From positions 94,766 through 158,765 of the forward strand of contig MPUH01000023.1 of assembly GCA_001970955.1 (NCBI GenBank): a stretch of 64,000 nt of DNA, read 5' to 3'. The position numbers and the translations under genes were made by a program. Positions 11,664 to 21,196 of this stretch are shown piece after piece. The stretch comes from Stentor coeruleus. Lineage: Eukaryota > Ciliophora > Heterotrichea > Heterotrichida > Stentoridae. The notes beneath the pieces are model-generated. The model searched no databases. It was not told the DNA's origin and worked only from the letters and a program-made list of their open reading frames with translations. How positions within the stretch are numbered: position 1 is the stretch's first letter; each line of letters opens with the position of its first letter.

Positions 11664-13064
11664 TTAATCTTCTTCTTCTTCTTCATCTTTCTTTTCCTCC
11701 TCACTATCACTCTCAAGTTCTTCAGGTGCATTCAAAGGTGTAGGTTCAGGTTGTTCAACTGGGTCATCAGGGTCAGCATTAACATCTGGAGGTGAAATCG
11801 GGACAAATGTCGGATCAGTTTTTTTAACCCCATATCCCAAATAGAAATTCACCCATCTTCCACCTTTATAAACAGTATAATTCCCAGGCCATCTCAAGTT
11901 TTTAATCAAAGTTACAGCATAAGTCACACTTCCTTCTTGTGGAGGTTTAGCCGCATAAACTTGAGCATCTCCAATACTAGTAACAACCCAACTTTTTTCT
12001 TCACCTTGTAAAGGATCATCTTCAGATATCGCCCTAAGTCTATCAACCGATTTATCATTTTCTTCCTGTTTAGCTTTAAGTTCTTCTAAATCCACTTCTT
12101 CACCTGGAGGTACTTCAGGTTCAGCATGAGTAGCCCTACCAGCTTTTAATATATAAGGATGATAATGAGCCCAACTTTCATCTGAATTCAATTCTTCAAA
12201 TCCAGGAACTGATGCTTCTTCATCAACATCAATTTGAGTTGGTTCTTCTTCATTAGTTTTATATATACCTTTAGGGACTATAATGCATGCACTACTTATT
12301 CTAGCAATTTGTGCTCTTAATAAATGACGTTCTTTTCCTGAGAAAATTGGGTATGAGTTTATCTCAGCATCAAGCCTTCCTGTGAATATTTTTTTTATTT
12401 GCCTAGCTTGTTGGATATGTTGTGGTGTTACATCTGGTAATTCAACCCAATCTTCTAATATACTTTCAGTAACCCAATATGTGAATTTATTTAATCCTGT
12501 ACCACGTTTTTCAAAACCTTTAGGTCTGGGAATATCTTCTCTACCAGCATTTTCTAATAACCCTTCAGCTATATAATAGTCTTTTTCGCGGCCATATATT
12601 TTACCCCAGAATCTCATTGAAACAGCACCTGAACTTCTCATAAGATTTCTTAAAGATAATTGGATTCGCATGGTTTCTTCTTCACCAAAACTTACCCCGA
12701 CTATTTGAAGAAGCTGATTATCTTTTAGAAGGTCGGAAAAAACCCCAAGACCTGGCGGGTGAACTACAACTTTGAACCCTTGCTCGGTAGTTTTTGTATA
12801 TTTTGCGAAGAGTTTTTTGCATTCTTCAGACCAGTCGGAGAGGTCGATTTTACGTGATTGCATTTTGGCGATATCTGTATCAGATTTCAATTCTTCAAAG
12901 TTAAAAGTGTTTTTCTTGACGAATGCGGATATTGACTCGAAGTTCTCATATAAACGTTCAGGCTTGTTTTGAAGGATATGGATGAGAACTTCGACTAAGT
13001 GGGAATTCACTGAACTACTCTGTCCATCAGAAGATGCTAGGATTTTACGAAGCTGTTGTTCCAT
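11664..13064 (-). CDS. RSPH4A/6A-like: Radial spoke head protein, RSP4/6 type
   Basis: A 466-aa radial spokehead-like protein, part of the axonemal radial spoke head that links central pair to dynein control. Family landmarks include WGKIYGREKDYYIAEG, a stretch ending RATHAEPEVPPGEE, and a C-terminal block with SIGDAQVYA, then VKNLRWPG-like (LIKNLRWPGNYTVYKGG) and NFYLGYGVK. The C-terminus is Pro-rich then acidic (runs of Glu/Asp), as in the family. Length is close to other ciliate members. The ATG follows TATATAA. Single exon. Confidence 0.95.
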   Translation of the reverse strand: MEQQLRKILASSDGQSSSVNSHLVEVLIHILQNKPERLYENFESISAFVKKNTFNFEELKSDTDIAKMQSRKIDLSDWSEECKKLFAKYTKTTEQGFKVVVHPPGLGVFSDLLKDNQLLQIVGVSFGEEETMRIQLSLRNLMRSSGAVSMRFWGKIYGREKDYYIAEGLLENAGREDIPRPKGFEKRGTGLNKFTYWVTESILEDWVELPDVTPQHIQQARQIKKIFTGRLDAEINSYPIFSGKERHLLRAQIARISSACIIVPKGIYKTNEEEPTQIDVDEEASVPGFEELNSDESWAHYHPYILKAGRATHAEPEVPPGEEVDLEELKAKQEENDKSVDRLRAISEDDPLQGEEKSWVVTSIGDAQVYAAKPPQEGSVTYAVTLIKNLRWPGNYTVYKGGRWVNFYLGYGVKKTDPTFVPISPPDVNADPDDPVEQPEPTPLNAPEELESDSEEEKKDEEEEED

Positions 13065-13740
13065 TTATATAACTGTAAGATGTGGAATTGAATATGAGGA
13101 TTAGATTTAGGGAGGTAGAGGAAAATGGGAAAATGAGGGAGTTTTTTTATGATTTGAAAGGTTTTGTGATAATATGTTGGAATTTGTTTATTTGGTAGAT
13201 TTATAACTAGAATTTAATTTGGTAGTTGTGGGATTTAGGTTTATATTTTGATGAAATATTGTTAAGAGATTTTTTTGTACGTTTTTTTAGTAGGTTTTGT
13301 GAAAATTTGGATGTCTTTATGGATTTTTTATAGCATTTTTTTCATGTTCTGGTAGATTTTGCAGTATATATGAAATTAGTATTTCAAAATAACTAGAAAT
13401 ATAAGCAAGTAAGTATGAAAGGAAATTTATAACAGATTAACACTAAACAGATTTTGACAAAGTTAATCTTGAAAGCAAACATGATATTCATGGTATATTT
13501 TATAAAAAAATTCAAAGCTTGATATAATCTAATACTATCAAATCCTATACTAAATCCGGTTAAGCCTCAAAAGTGTTTTTTATTTATAAAATTTTAAGAT
13601 TTTCCAACTTTTATATAAAGAGTTTCTATAAAACTAAATAGCAAAGCAATATAAAAACCTATAGCTTCCTTCATAACCAGCTACCCATTATTAAAAACTC
13701 ATCAACCTTAAACATTTATTCTATAAAAAAGCATAAATTC
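13065..13740. other. Intergenic gap between two minus-strand genes
   Basis: G/T-rich from 13070 to about 13350, C/A-rich from about 13500 to 13740. No gene seen. Confidence 0.6.
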
Positions 13741-14376
13741 CTATTTAGCTATTCCTATACATAAACCCTTCATTGCAGTTTCAGGATTCACCCAAGGATG
13801 ATGTTTGTTAAATAATAAAGTTGCATCTTTTCCTACTGATTTAAAAATAACATCTCCACCTGGATGTTTTTTAATATAATCTGTAACATTATATACTTTG
13901 TTATATAAAACCATCCAGCAGTCCTTTCGTTTTGTATGTTTAGTAATTTCAGACCAAGTAATTTCTTTTAACTCTATAAAATTTTCTTCTACTAATTTAC
14001 TGTTTTTTATTATAAAAAACTGTTTTCTGTCAAATTTACAGCATTTAAGATCTTGTATCTAATTATATTTTACAATAATTTCTGTTGAAATCAGATTCTT
14101 TTTAGCATCTGGTGCTCTGATAAATACAGGTGAGATAATCTCAGAAGCAATGGCATCAATATACACAACCCTTCCTCTATCATTCTATATAAATCATACA
14201 ACAAAATTTATAAAACTTGCACTGAAATACTCTATAAGCTTTCTCCCAATACCATCAATAGCATCCATAATCATATCTTCTGTAGTAGTTTCAGGATTCC
14301 ACCTTAATTTTATATATCTTTTTCCATAAATAAACTCGATATACTGATTCTCTGATTCAGGACTATTTTTTTCCAT
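13741..14376 (-). CDS. Cytochrome b5-domain protein, three exons
   Basis: Visible only after removing two 15-nt introns (14185-14199 and 14059-14073), which join exons of 59, 37 and 105 codons into a 201-aa protein. The C-terminal half is a cytochrome b5-like haem domain: WMVLYNKVYNVTDYIKKHPGG with HPGG at 161-164, then a second axial His candidate (His183) in KHHPWVNPE. The HPWVN spacing resembles CYB5R4/NCB5OR more than microsomal b5. There is no C-terminal membrane anchor and no reductase domain, so it is probably a soluble electron carrier. The N-terminal 100 residues are not recognised. Start is the ATG at 14376. Confidence 0.85.
14059..14073 (-). other. 15-nt intron 2, cytochrome b5 gene
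   Basis: GTAAAATATAATTAG on the minus strand, phase 0; retention gives an in-frame TAG. Confidence 0.9.
14185..14199 (-). other. 15-nt intron 1, cytochrome b5 gene
   Basis: GTATGATTTATATAG on the minus strand, phase 0; retention gives an in-frame TGA. Confidence 0.9.
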
Positions 14377-14729
14377 ATTATTAATCACTTCAAATGAGTA
14401 GAAAATAATATAAATTTTCTTTTCTTAGAATTATAATAAATATATATTTTAGTTTCAATTTGAGTTATCCTATGTTTATTATATATACTTAGATATGATA
14501 TTTATAAAATTATTAGTATAGTTAATATCTGAGTATATTTCTGAAGGATTTTATTTATACCTGAAGGTAGTTAAAAACCATCAATAATTATTTGAAAACA
14601 AATTTAGAATTTTCTAAACAAAGACAATTATGGATGACAACATTTTGGAAAATTGTAAGATTAACAATGTAGATAACTCAAATGATCTTATTATAAAAAT
14701 CAAACTTAAAACCATCCAATTACCTAATT
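14377..14729. other. Intergenic gap
   Basis: About 350 nt between two minus-strand genes, mostly A/T with a C/A-rich right end. A 52-aa plus-strand frame starting at 14630 runs into the DHHC gene on the opposite strand and is probably fortuitous. Confidence 0.5.
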
Positions 14730-15697
14730 CTAATTTTCAGACCTCTTACTTTGATTGGTTTCAACAGTATTTTCACTCTCGTTACTAACAACTTTAATCG
14801 GCTTGAAATCCTGGACTTCTGGACATGTCGGGAAAAAACACCCAGCTTCTCTTTCCGCTACGACTGTAGGAAAACACCAAACATAAGGGTTAAGTCCAAT
14901 GATCTGGACAAAATTCTGAACTAACCCTAAATCATGTATATTCCTCTACATTGCGCTTACTATTACACTATCTTTAGACCAAAACAACTTAAAAGGTCGT
15001 CCTTTCATATANAAAAACCTCACATTGCGCTTACTATTACACTATCTTTAGACCAAAACAACTTAAAAGGTCGTCCTTTCATATATTCAATAGTTGACAA
15101 ATTCACAGCAGCCATAAACAAATGTGCAACAAAAAGACTCGTAGCCAAAATTGTAGTCAAAAACACAATCGCTGTTTCACAAAACACTACAAGTATAATC
15201 AAAATATTAAACCCCTCAACTTCACTCATCAAAAAACATATCGCCAGATAATCATATATAAAAGTCCCACAACTCAGAAAGCCTATAAACTGTAAAAAAG
15301 CCTTATAATTGCGATATCCAATACACCTATCAGTCCAAACACAATGATGGTCCATTTTTTCAACACATATTCCGCATGTTGAACAATGATGTCCACGTTC
15401 AGGTTTGGAAATTCTGCATTTTTCACATCGTCCTTCACTTCTTCCTATCTATTTATATGATACCAAAGCTGATTTTATAGTTTTTTTGTTACATGATATT
15501 GTGACTATATAAGCCCATGTCCACATAATGAATAAAAAACTATAGAGACCTGTGAAAAATACGGCATAATAGTCAGGATATCCTTCAGGATGATACCAAG
15601 GTTCGTGTAGGAAAATGAAAACTACGACGAATATTGATAAAGATGTGGCGGCAATTGTGAAATGCTTGAAGCCAGCAGTTGATTGTATAGGTTCCAT
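14730..15697 (-). CDS. DHHC palmitoyltransferase, three exons
   Basis: Protein S-acyltransferase of endomembranes or plasma membrane. Introns of 15 nt at 15449-15463 and 14946-14960; joining them and removing an N-marked 74-nt duplication gives 287 aa. Two hydrophobic segments (about 13-30 and 43-66) precede the Cys-rich domain at 86-114 (C-x2-C, HHC, C-x2-C, then DHHC at 111-114, catalytic Cys114). Two more hydrophobic segments follow, then a tail with NFVQIIGLNP and a Trp. The usual TTxE motif was not identified. The start is the ATG of MEPIQ at 15697; the frame is open further upstream but has no ATG. Substrate unknown. Confidence 0.9.
14946..14960 (-). other. 15-nt intron 2, DHHC gene
   Basis: GTAAGCGCAATGTAG on the minus strand, in the copy of the duplicated segment that leads into the true 3' end; in-frame TAG if retained. 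Confidence 0.85.
14949..15085. repeat. Assembly-artefact duplication around N15012
   Basis: The segment containing ATTGCGCTTACTATTACAC (14949-15011) is repeated from about 15023, offset 74, with N at 15012 between. It splits the DHHC gene; one copy must be removed to restore it. Confidence 0.85.
15449..15463 (-). other. 15-nt intron 1, DHHC gene
   Basis: GTATCATATAAATAG on the minus strand, phase 0; in-frame TAG if retained. Removal joins the second membrane segment to the Cys-rich domain. Confidence 0.9.
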
Positions 15698-15813
15698 TAT
15701 TTTGGGAATATTTATAATATGATTATAGATTTTCAAGTGGATTTATTATGAAAATTAAAGGATTTTTTGGTATTAAATGGTTATTTATAGTAAATTACAT
15801 GTATATAAAAGCT

Positions 15814-16359
15814 TTAGTTTAGCTTGTGGAGGCATTTTGAACAGGAGATTGTTTGGTCTTTACATTGATTTAGTGAATAAGGGATAAGAAAACACCCTAG
15901 GACTCCACCAAGAAATAGGATTCCTATTGAGGATAAAAGGGTTTTAGAAGAGTTTTGGTATGTGATATAAGTGGATTGTTCAGAATTACAATAGGCACAC
16001 CATGTTAATTGTGGGGTTTCTATATCTGTAAGCAATTCATGAGCTTCGGTAATTGTAAAGTTTTCTTGGTATGTTGGTTTTAAGAAATCAGGGAGTTTTA
16101 CTGGGGTTTCGGATGAATCACAGTCGCTTTCACTGAAAAGTCTTTTGAAAACTTTTATAGGGCTTTGTTTGTTAGATGTTGGCATTGTATGAGCTGACAT
16201 TGGAGATGATGATGTTGCTATCCCAGAATCAAATGTTTTATCTTCAACACTATGCTCTTCTATTGTTTCCATTGTAGCTTTAGCTGTCTTCAATGCAGTT
16301 CGTTCATAATACTGCAATTTCTCCCAGATGCGATTTAATTTTTCGTCACTGTTTTCCAT
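15814..16359 (-). CDS. LITAF-domain membrane protein
   Basis: A 181-aa protein with a C-terminal LITAF/SIMPLE-like zinc domain: a first CxxC (Cys121, Cys124), a hydrophobic helix at about 141-162 that would dip into one leaflet, and a second CxxC (Cys173, Cys176) followed by HKL. Such proteins sit on the cytosolic face of endosomes and lysosomes. The first 110 residues are Ser/Thr-rich and unrecognised. It is complete in one exon and starts at an ATG preceded by TTATATAA. Confidence 0.85.
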   Translation of the reverse strand: MENSDEKLNRIWEKLQYYERTALKTAKATMETIEEHSVEDKTFDSGIATSSSPMSAHTMPTSNKQSPIKVFKRLFSESDCDSSETPVKLPDFLKPTYQENFTITEAHELLTDIETPQLTWCAYCNSEQSTYITYQNSSKTLLSSIGILFLGGVLGCFLIPYSLNQCKDQTISCSKCLHKLN

Positions 16360-16650
16360 TTATATAAGATTTTATACTGCTTTATTAACCTCTTTTAAAA
16401 AAATCTCAATTTTGATATCTTGTAAATTTCCCATGACATCATACAAAAATAATAATCAGAAATCATGATATTTTCTTTGTGTATATTTTTTTATTATAAA
16501 ACTACTAAACATGTACCTTTTTCAATATATAAATCCTATAAAATCTATTAATACTACCCTTTAATAATATACACAATTACTAAAAACCTATCTAAAAACT
16601 TATCATAAACCCTCAGCCCAAACCTTCTAAACATTTAATATATTTAAAAA

Positions 16651-17475
16651 ATGGATGATCAAATTGATATAATTGGGCTAAAAGAAACAATTCACGACAT
16701 AAAACTAAAAGACGCAATTGTAAGGCAAGACCTAATGAAAACCGAGCGTGAAGGGCAAATGCTCAGAAACCAAATCCTCAAAATGCAAAAAGACATACAA
16801 AAACTCGAAAAAGACCTAAAAAAAGATGAAAAACTTCTCATCTCCCAAGAAGAAAATATCGTCACAGCAACCATACTTGTCAACAGCCGGAAGAAAAACC
16901 GTCGTAATGACTTTAATTTACTACAAGAATCCATAGACAGACAACAACAACTAATAAAAGAAATGAAAAAACGTCAAGAAAATATCCAAACCTTCATGTT
17001 AAACCTCCGTAAAAGGACATCTCATTTAGAACTTGCCTTAAAAGATACGAAAAACTCAAACGACTCCATGATCAAAATGCGTGACTTTATGAATTTCTGG
17101 GAAGAACATCTAGGAAATCTAGACTCATCATCAAGAACCGAAGAGTTTCTATATCAAGAAGAGCTGAAATTTTATAATTCTCAATATTCATTATATGAAA
17201 AACAACTTAATGAATTAGACAATGAAAGAGTAGTTGAAATGAAAAAATTATATGATTTAGAAAATCGAAGTAATCTAAGTGAAAGTGATAAAGTTATTTA
17301 TAGCAAAAATGTAGATTCAAAAACTGAACAAGTTGCAATATCAGCAGCTGAGTCTATATTAGCAAGACTAAAAGAAAAACTTTCTGATTCAAATGCTTTA
17401 GGAGGAGTTGTTAATAAAATAGATACTCAAATATCAAAACATAAGAAAAAAGTTATTCATGTTGATTTAAGTTAA
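16651..17475 (+). CDS. Coiled-coil protein, unknown
   Basis: A 274-aa protein, almost entirely Lys/Glu-rich helix with heptad-like spacing over residues 10-130 and 170-240. No recognised catalytic or binding motif. A role as a structural cytoskeletal or ciliary component is inferred only from composition and neighbours (LITAF upstream on the opposite strand, CEP19-like downstream, convergent). Confidence 0.8.
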   Translation: MDDQIDIIGLKETIHDIKLKDAIVRQDLMKTEREGQMLRNQILKMQKDIQKLEKDLKKDEKLLISQEENIVTATILVNSRKKNRRNDFNLLQESIDRQQQLIKEMKKRQENIQTFMLNLRKRTSHLELALKDTKNSNDSMIKMRDFMNFWEEHLGNLDSSSRTEEFLYQEELKFYNSQYSLYEKQLNELDNERVVEMKKLYDLENRSNLSESDKVIYSKNVDSKTEQVAISAAESILARLKEKLSDSNALGGVVNKIDTQISKHKKKVIHVDLS

Positions 17476-17531
17476 TAATTTTTTTGGGTTTTTTTTATGA
17501 TTGTCTAAGTATTATTAAAAAGCTTATTATT

Positions 17532-17933
17532 TTAAAGCTCTAAATCAATTTGGCTATTACTAGAAGAACTAGATCCGAATTGGTTTTCTACTTGATTAAA
17601 GTCAAAAATTCCAGCATTATCATCAGAACTATGCTCGCTTTCTTCTGATGCTTTGTATTCGGAAATTATCCCTCTAAGTCTTTGAGCTTTAGAACCTTTA
17701 TTTGAATTTTGCTTTATGAGCTCTATTAAGTCGGTAATTTGGTTTTTTTCTATGTTTTCTAAGTAACCAGGGTTTGCCGCTTTGAGTTTATTGTATAGCT
17801 TAGTTGATGAGAGTTTTAAGTCTTCGGATGTGATGGGGAAGTCGTGGAAAAATGACTCCTTTTGGCAAGAGTATATTAGACAAATCCTTGGAGGGTTGTA
17901 CTTCACAGCCAACTTCTGTGGAGTTATTATCAT
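17532..17933 (-). CDS. CEP19: CEP19-like centriolar/basal body protein
   Basis: A 133-aa protein. Its N-terminal 75 residues match the CEP19 pattern: a basic start, KYNPPRICLIY at about 10-20, a helix with SSTKLYNKLK, then NPGYLENIEKNQITDLIELI. In animals CEP19 sits at the mother centriole or basal body, binds CEP350/FOP and recruits RABL2 for intraflagellar transport entry. The C-terminal 50 residues are Ser-rich and not conserved with animals. No domain database was consulted; the call is by eye. Confidence 0.7.
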   Translation of the reverse strand: MIITPQKLAVKYNPPRICLIYSCQKESFFHDFPITSEDLKLSSTKLYNKLKAANPGYLENIEKNQITDLIELIKQNSNKGSKAQRLRGIISEYKASEESEHSSDDNAGIFDFNQVENQFGSSSSSNSQIDLEL

Positions 17934-18379
17934 TATAATGTTATAAGCTTATTTGTGTAAGTTTATTAATAAGATGAGGGAATTTATGAGAAAATACGGA
18001 AAAAATACAAAGAGTTAAGAAAATAAATAAGATATTTAAGATTATTGGATTATAATGTAATTAAAAATTTTTCCCGGAATAAATTTATTCATGTTTATAT
18101 GATTCTTCAACGATAAACAATTTAATCAAATAATCCTTGTATTTATATACTAAAAAGAGTTTATTTTATATAGATTACATCTTATTAAACTTTTGAAAGA
18201 TTTGAAAATCTTCATTCCCGGTATCAAAAATCCATTCAAAATCCGACTTTCAAGCAAAAATTATCCTAAAAGATTGTCTTATCTCCTAAATAAGCATATA
18301 AAACTATCATATTTAAGTCAAACTCTAAACTTTTTCTCTATAAAATTAAAAAAAAAACTTAAAACTAAAAGGATATTAC
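17934..18379. other. Intergenic gap
   Basis: Between two minus-strand genes. G-rich near 17950-18010, C/A-rich from about 18190 to 18379. A short frame across the right part lacks an ATG and overlaps the protease gene; rejected. Confidence 0.55.
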
Positions 18380-19420
18380 TTAAACTGTTGGATATGATGG
18401 TTCCATTTGAATACCACAGACACCTTTGCCACTAGTAATAGCAATCTGTATATAACCACCTAAGCCCCATGTTGTTCCCCAAGAATTCTTAACTTTATAG
18501 TATGGTGGTGAAGCATCTAAATTGTAACCAACAGCAAGAACACCATGATCAAGACTAGTTCCACAGTTAGAGCTTACAGTTCCACCACTATAAAGTTGCC
18601 AGGCTGATTGATCAGCTTCAACAGCAACTGAAACTGGTTGTTGGTTAATAGCAGTTTCTAAAGCTACAGAGTTATCAGCAGCAACATCAGTGTAAGTTGA
18701 GATTTTAGCAACAACTTGTGAAGCTAAACTCTTGTTGCATGTACCAGTTACAGCAGCATAAGGATAGATAGCTTCAGAAGTAATACCATTAGCAATGATA
18801 TACTTGAAAGCATAGTCCATAAGTCCACCATTGCATCCATTATTACCATAGCTCCCTGAACAGCTGACAAGTTGTTGTTCAGATAATGAAATAAGTGTTT
18901 GTTTAGCAATGAACCAAGCACCTTCAACTGAGCCAGTAGTTGAGAAAGCCCAACAGCTTCCACATTGGCCTTGATTTTTTACTGGTGTTACAGCACCTTT
19001 AGTAGTCCAATCGACTTCATTAGGAATGCTTACAGGCTCGAAAGGAGCTGGATTTCTTTCACTTTGTCTATGATATCCAGTGAACATTGATTTGAATTCT
19101 TGAGGGGTTAGGTCAGCCATATAATTAACACCAAGAGTCCAATCCTTGCCTAAGGCATTAAAAACTCTGATATAAGCGAGATTATCTCTGAAAATTCTGA
19201 ATCTTAACTCGTATTCTAATTCGTCTTTATAGGTTTTCCCATGTTCCTTGATGAAAAGTTCGAATTCTTGATGCTCTAATTCGAATTGATGAATGGCTTG
19301 GGATTTACCAGGCATAGCATATACAGCTACAGCACCAACTACACCGACTATAAGCAAGGCGGCGACTATGGTCTTCATAGTCTTTCTAGGTTGTTCAACT
19401 GCGAAATATCCGTCAAGCAT
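18380..19420 (-). CDS. Cathepsin L-like cysteine protease
   Basis: Papain-family (C1A) secreted or lysosomal protease, 346 aa from the ATG preceded by TTTATATAAAT. A hydrophobic signal or signal-anchor segment lies at about 16-36. The I29-type inhibitory propeptide covers about 45-115. The mature domain begins near [18 protein letters not shown]. Oxyanion Gln150, catalytic Cys156 (QCGSCWAFS), His292 ([10 protein letters not shown]) and Asn312 (KNSWGTTWG) are all present, so it should be active after propeptide removal. The signal is preceded by about 15 polar residues; a second ATG at residue 15 gives a conventional signal peptide and may be the real start. Confidence 0.93.
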   Translation of the reverse strand: MLDGYFAVEQPRKTMKTIVAALLIVGVVGAVAVYAMPGKSQAIHQFELEHQEFELFIKEHGKTYKDELEYELRFRIFRDNLAYIRVFNALGKDWTLGVNYMADLTPQEFKSMFTGYHRQSERNPAPFEPVSIPNEVDWTTKGAVTPVKNQGQCGSCWAFSTTGSVEGAWFIAKQTLISLSEQQLVSCSGSYGNNGCNGGLMDYAFKYIIANGITSEAIYPYAAVTGTCNKSLASQVVAKISTYTDVAADNSVALETAINQQPVSVAVEADQSAWQLYSGGTVSSNCGTSLDHGVLAVGYNLDASPPYYKVKNSWGTTWGLGGYIQIAITSGKGVCGIQMEPSYPTV

Positions 19421-21196
19421 ATTTATATAAATCAACAAAAATATGGTGAAAAATTAGAAAGTTTCCATGTTGGAATTTTTAAAATAAATTTAAAAGATTT
19501 TACCTTTTGGCAGGTAAGATTGAAGTGATTTGATGATGATTGATATGAGGAGTTAAAGATAAGGTTTAGAAGCGATTTTGAGTTTTTTGAATTTTAGGGG
19601 TTTTTTAGATGAAATGCTAATTTATGTAAGGGAAAAGATAGATAGGTTTTTAGATAAGTTTGGATGGAGTTGTGAAGAGTTTTGATGAAATAAAAGGTAA
19701 ATAGGGAAGATTTTAGTTTTTAGGTTGATAGGGTGATGAAAATTTTAAAAGATAGAAATAGGAGTTAAAGGGATTAGATAAGGTTTTGTGGGTATTATAA
19801 AGGAAATAAGTTTAGTTAGATGGTTTTTTATATATAAACCAAGGTATGGATAAGTTTAATAAATAAGAGAATTAGATTTTGATTGAAGTAAAATATTTGT
19901 ATATGAATTGAGTATATTTTTTTAATCAGAATATTATAGTTAATATATATTTTTGGTAAATTTTATAGGTAACTTATTTGTTTTGGACTTTGCGAATATT
20001 TGATTTTTTTATTTTTAAAGTAATATTAAAACTTCATCGAAATATAAGAAGAATATAAATGAGGCTACATCAAACATTTCCGTGGATATTGAAATTAGAA
20101 TAAAAATCTAAATCTATCGATTCTGATTACATAAAAATCTTGTGTAAAGCCTAATACTATAATTAGATTCACAATCTTTAATGTATTCAAGTCATAATTC
20201 ATAAACTTTCAAACCTAATATTTTCTTATCTTTTTTTTTTTGCATTAATTATTTTATGATCTTATTTTATCTATATTTTATCATTAAGGTTTATTATCTG
20301 AATCAATTAGAAAAAGTATAAGGGTAGATTTATAATTGAAACAATATAGACTTTTTATTATAATATTAGCACTGGATATAAAAATCTTTAAGGAAGTAAA
20401 CCTATGATAGTTTAATATAATACTAAAATAAATATATAAATTTCAAATATTTTTTGTTACTTTTGAATGAGAAAATATTTAAAGGGATTATGGTTTTTCG
20501 TGTACAACATAAGGATTCTAAGGTAAATGATTATCCTAGTAATAGACTTAAATTATGTTTCAGTATATTTTTAGTTTATTTTCTCGGAAAATATTTATAG
20601 ATTCATTAATATCCACATTTGATTAAAAATACAGTATGAATAAGCACATGCGTATTTTAGTTTATATTAACTTTAATCCATATAAACATAATCCAAAATT
20701 ATATACTTATCATAAGCATTATGCACAACACCCTAACACTCAGATTTATTAAAATATCTAAACTCTTTAAAAACTAGCCTAATCCTACTCTACATAAACT
20801 TCATACATATAAAATCACACTATCCTACAAATATAAAAAATAAAGTATTCAAAAACCAAATTCATATTAAGCAGCACAAACCCTCACTTAAAATTCTTTT
20901 TTTTTCTATTTTACTCATATTAAATTCTCAGGGCATTTATAACCATCAAAAACTCTAAACCCAAAAACCCAAAAACCAAAAACCAAAAATCAAAAATCCT
21001 ATAAAATAAAAACCTAAAACCTTTTCCAGGTAAATTTCTCAATAATCAAAACAAAAATCCTATTCCCCAAACACTCCTAATTTCCCTCTCTTCCTCAAAG
21101 CCTTTCCTTACTTCTTAATTATCCTCTCTAATCCTTAAACTAAAAAAATCCATTATCCCTAAAAGCAACTCTATACAAATTTTCATATATTTAAAT
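19421..21196. other. Long intergenic gap between divergent genes
   Basis: About 1.8 kb. G/T-rich on the + strand to about 19860, A/T-rich in the middle, strongly C/A-rich from about 20640 to 21190. It contains AACACCCTAACAC (20727-20739), a 13-nt match to the heterotrich telomere repeat. No gene seen. Confidence 0.6.

Noticed and set aside
14630-14788. 52-aa plus-strand ATG frame
   Set aside because: It overlaps the third exon of the DHHC gene on the opposite strand and has no supporting feature.
18193-18435. 80-codon plus-strand frame beside the protease gene
   Set aside because: Lies in C/A-rich flank and antisense to the protease's 3' end; no ATG at the start and no motif.
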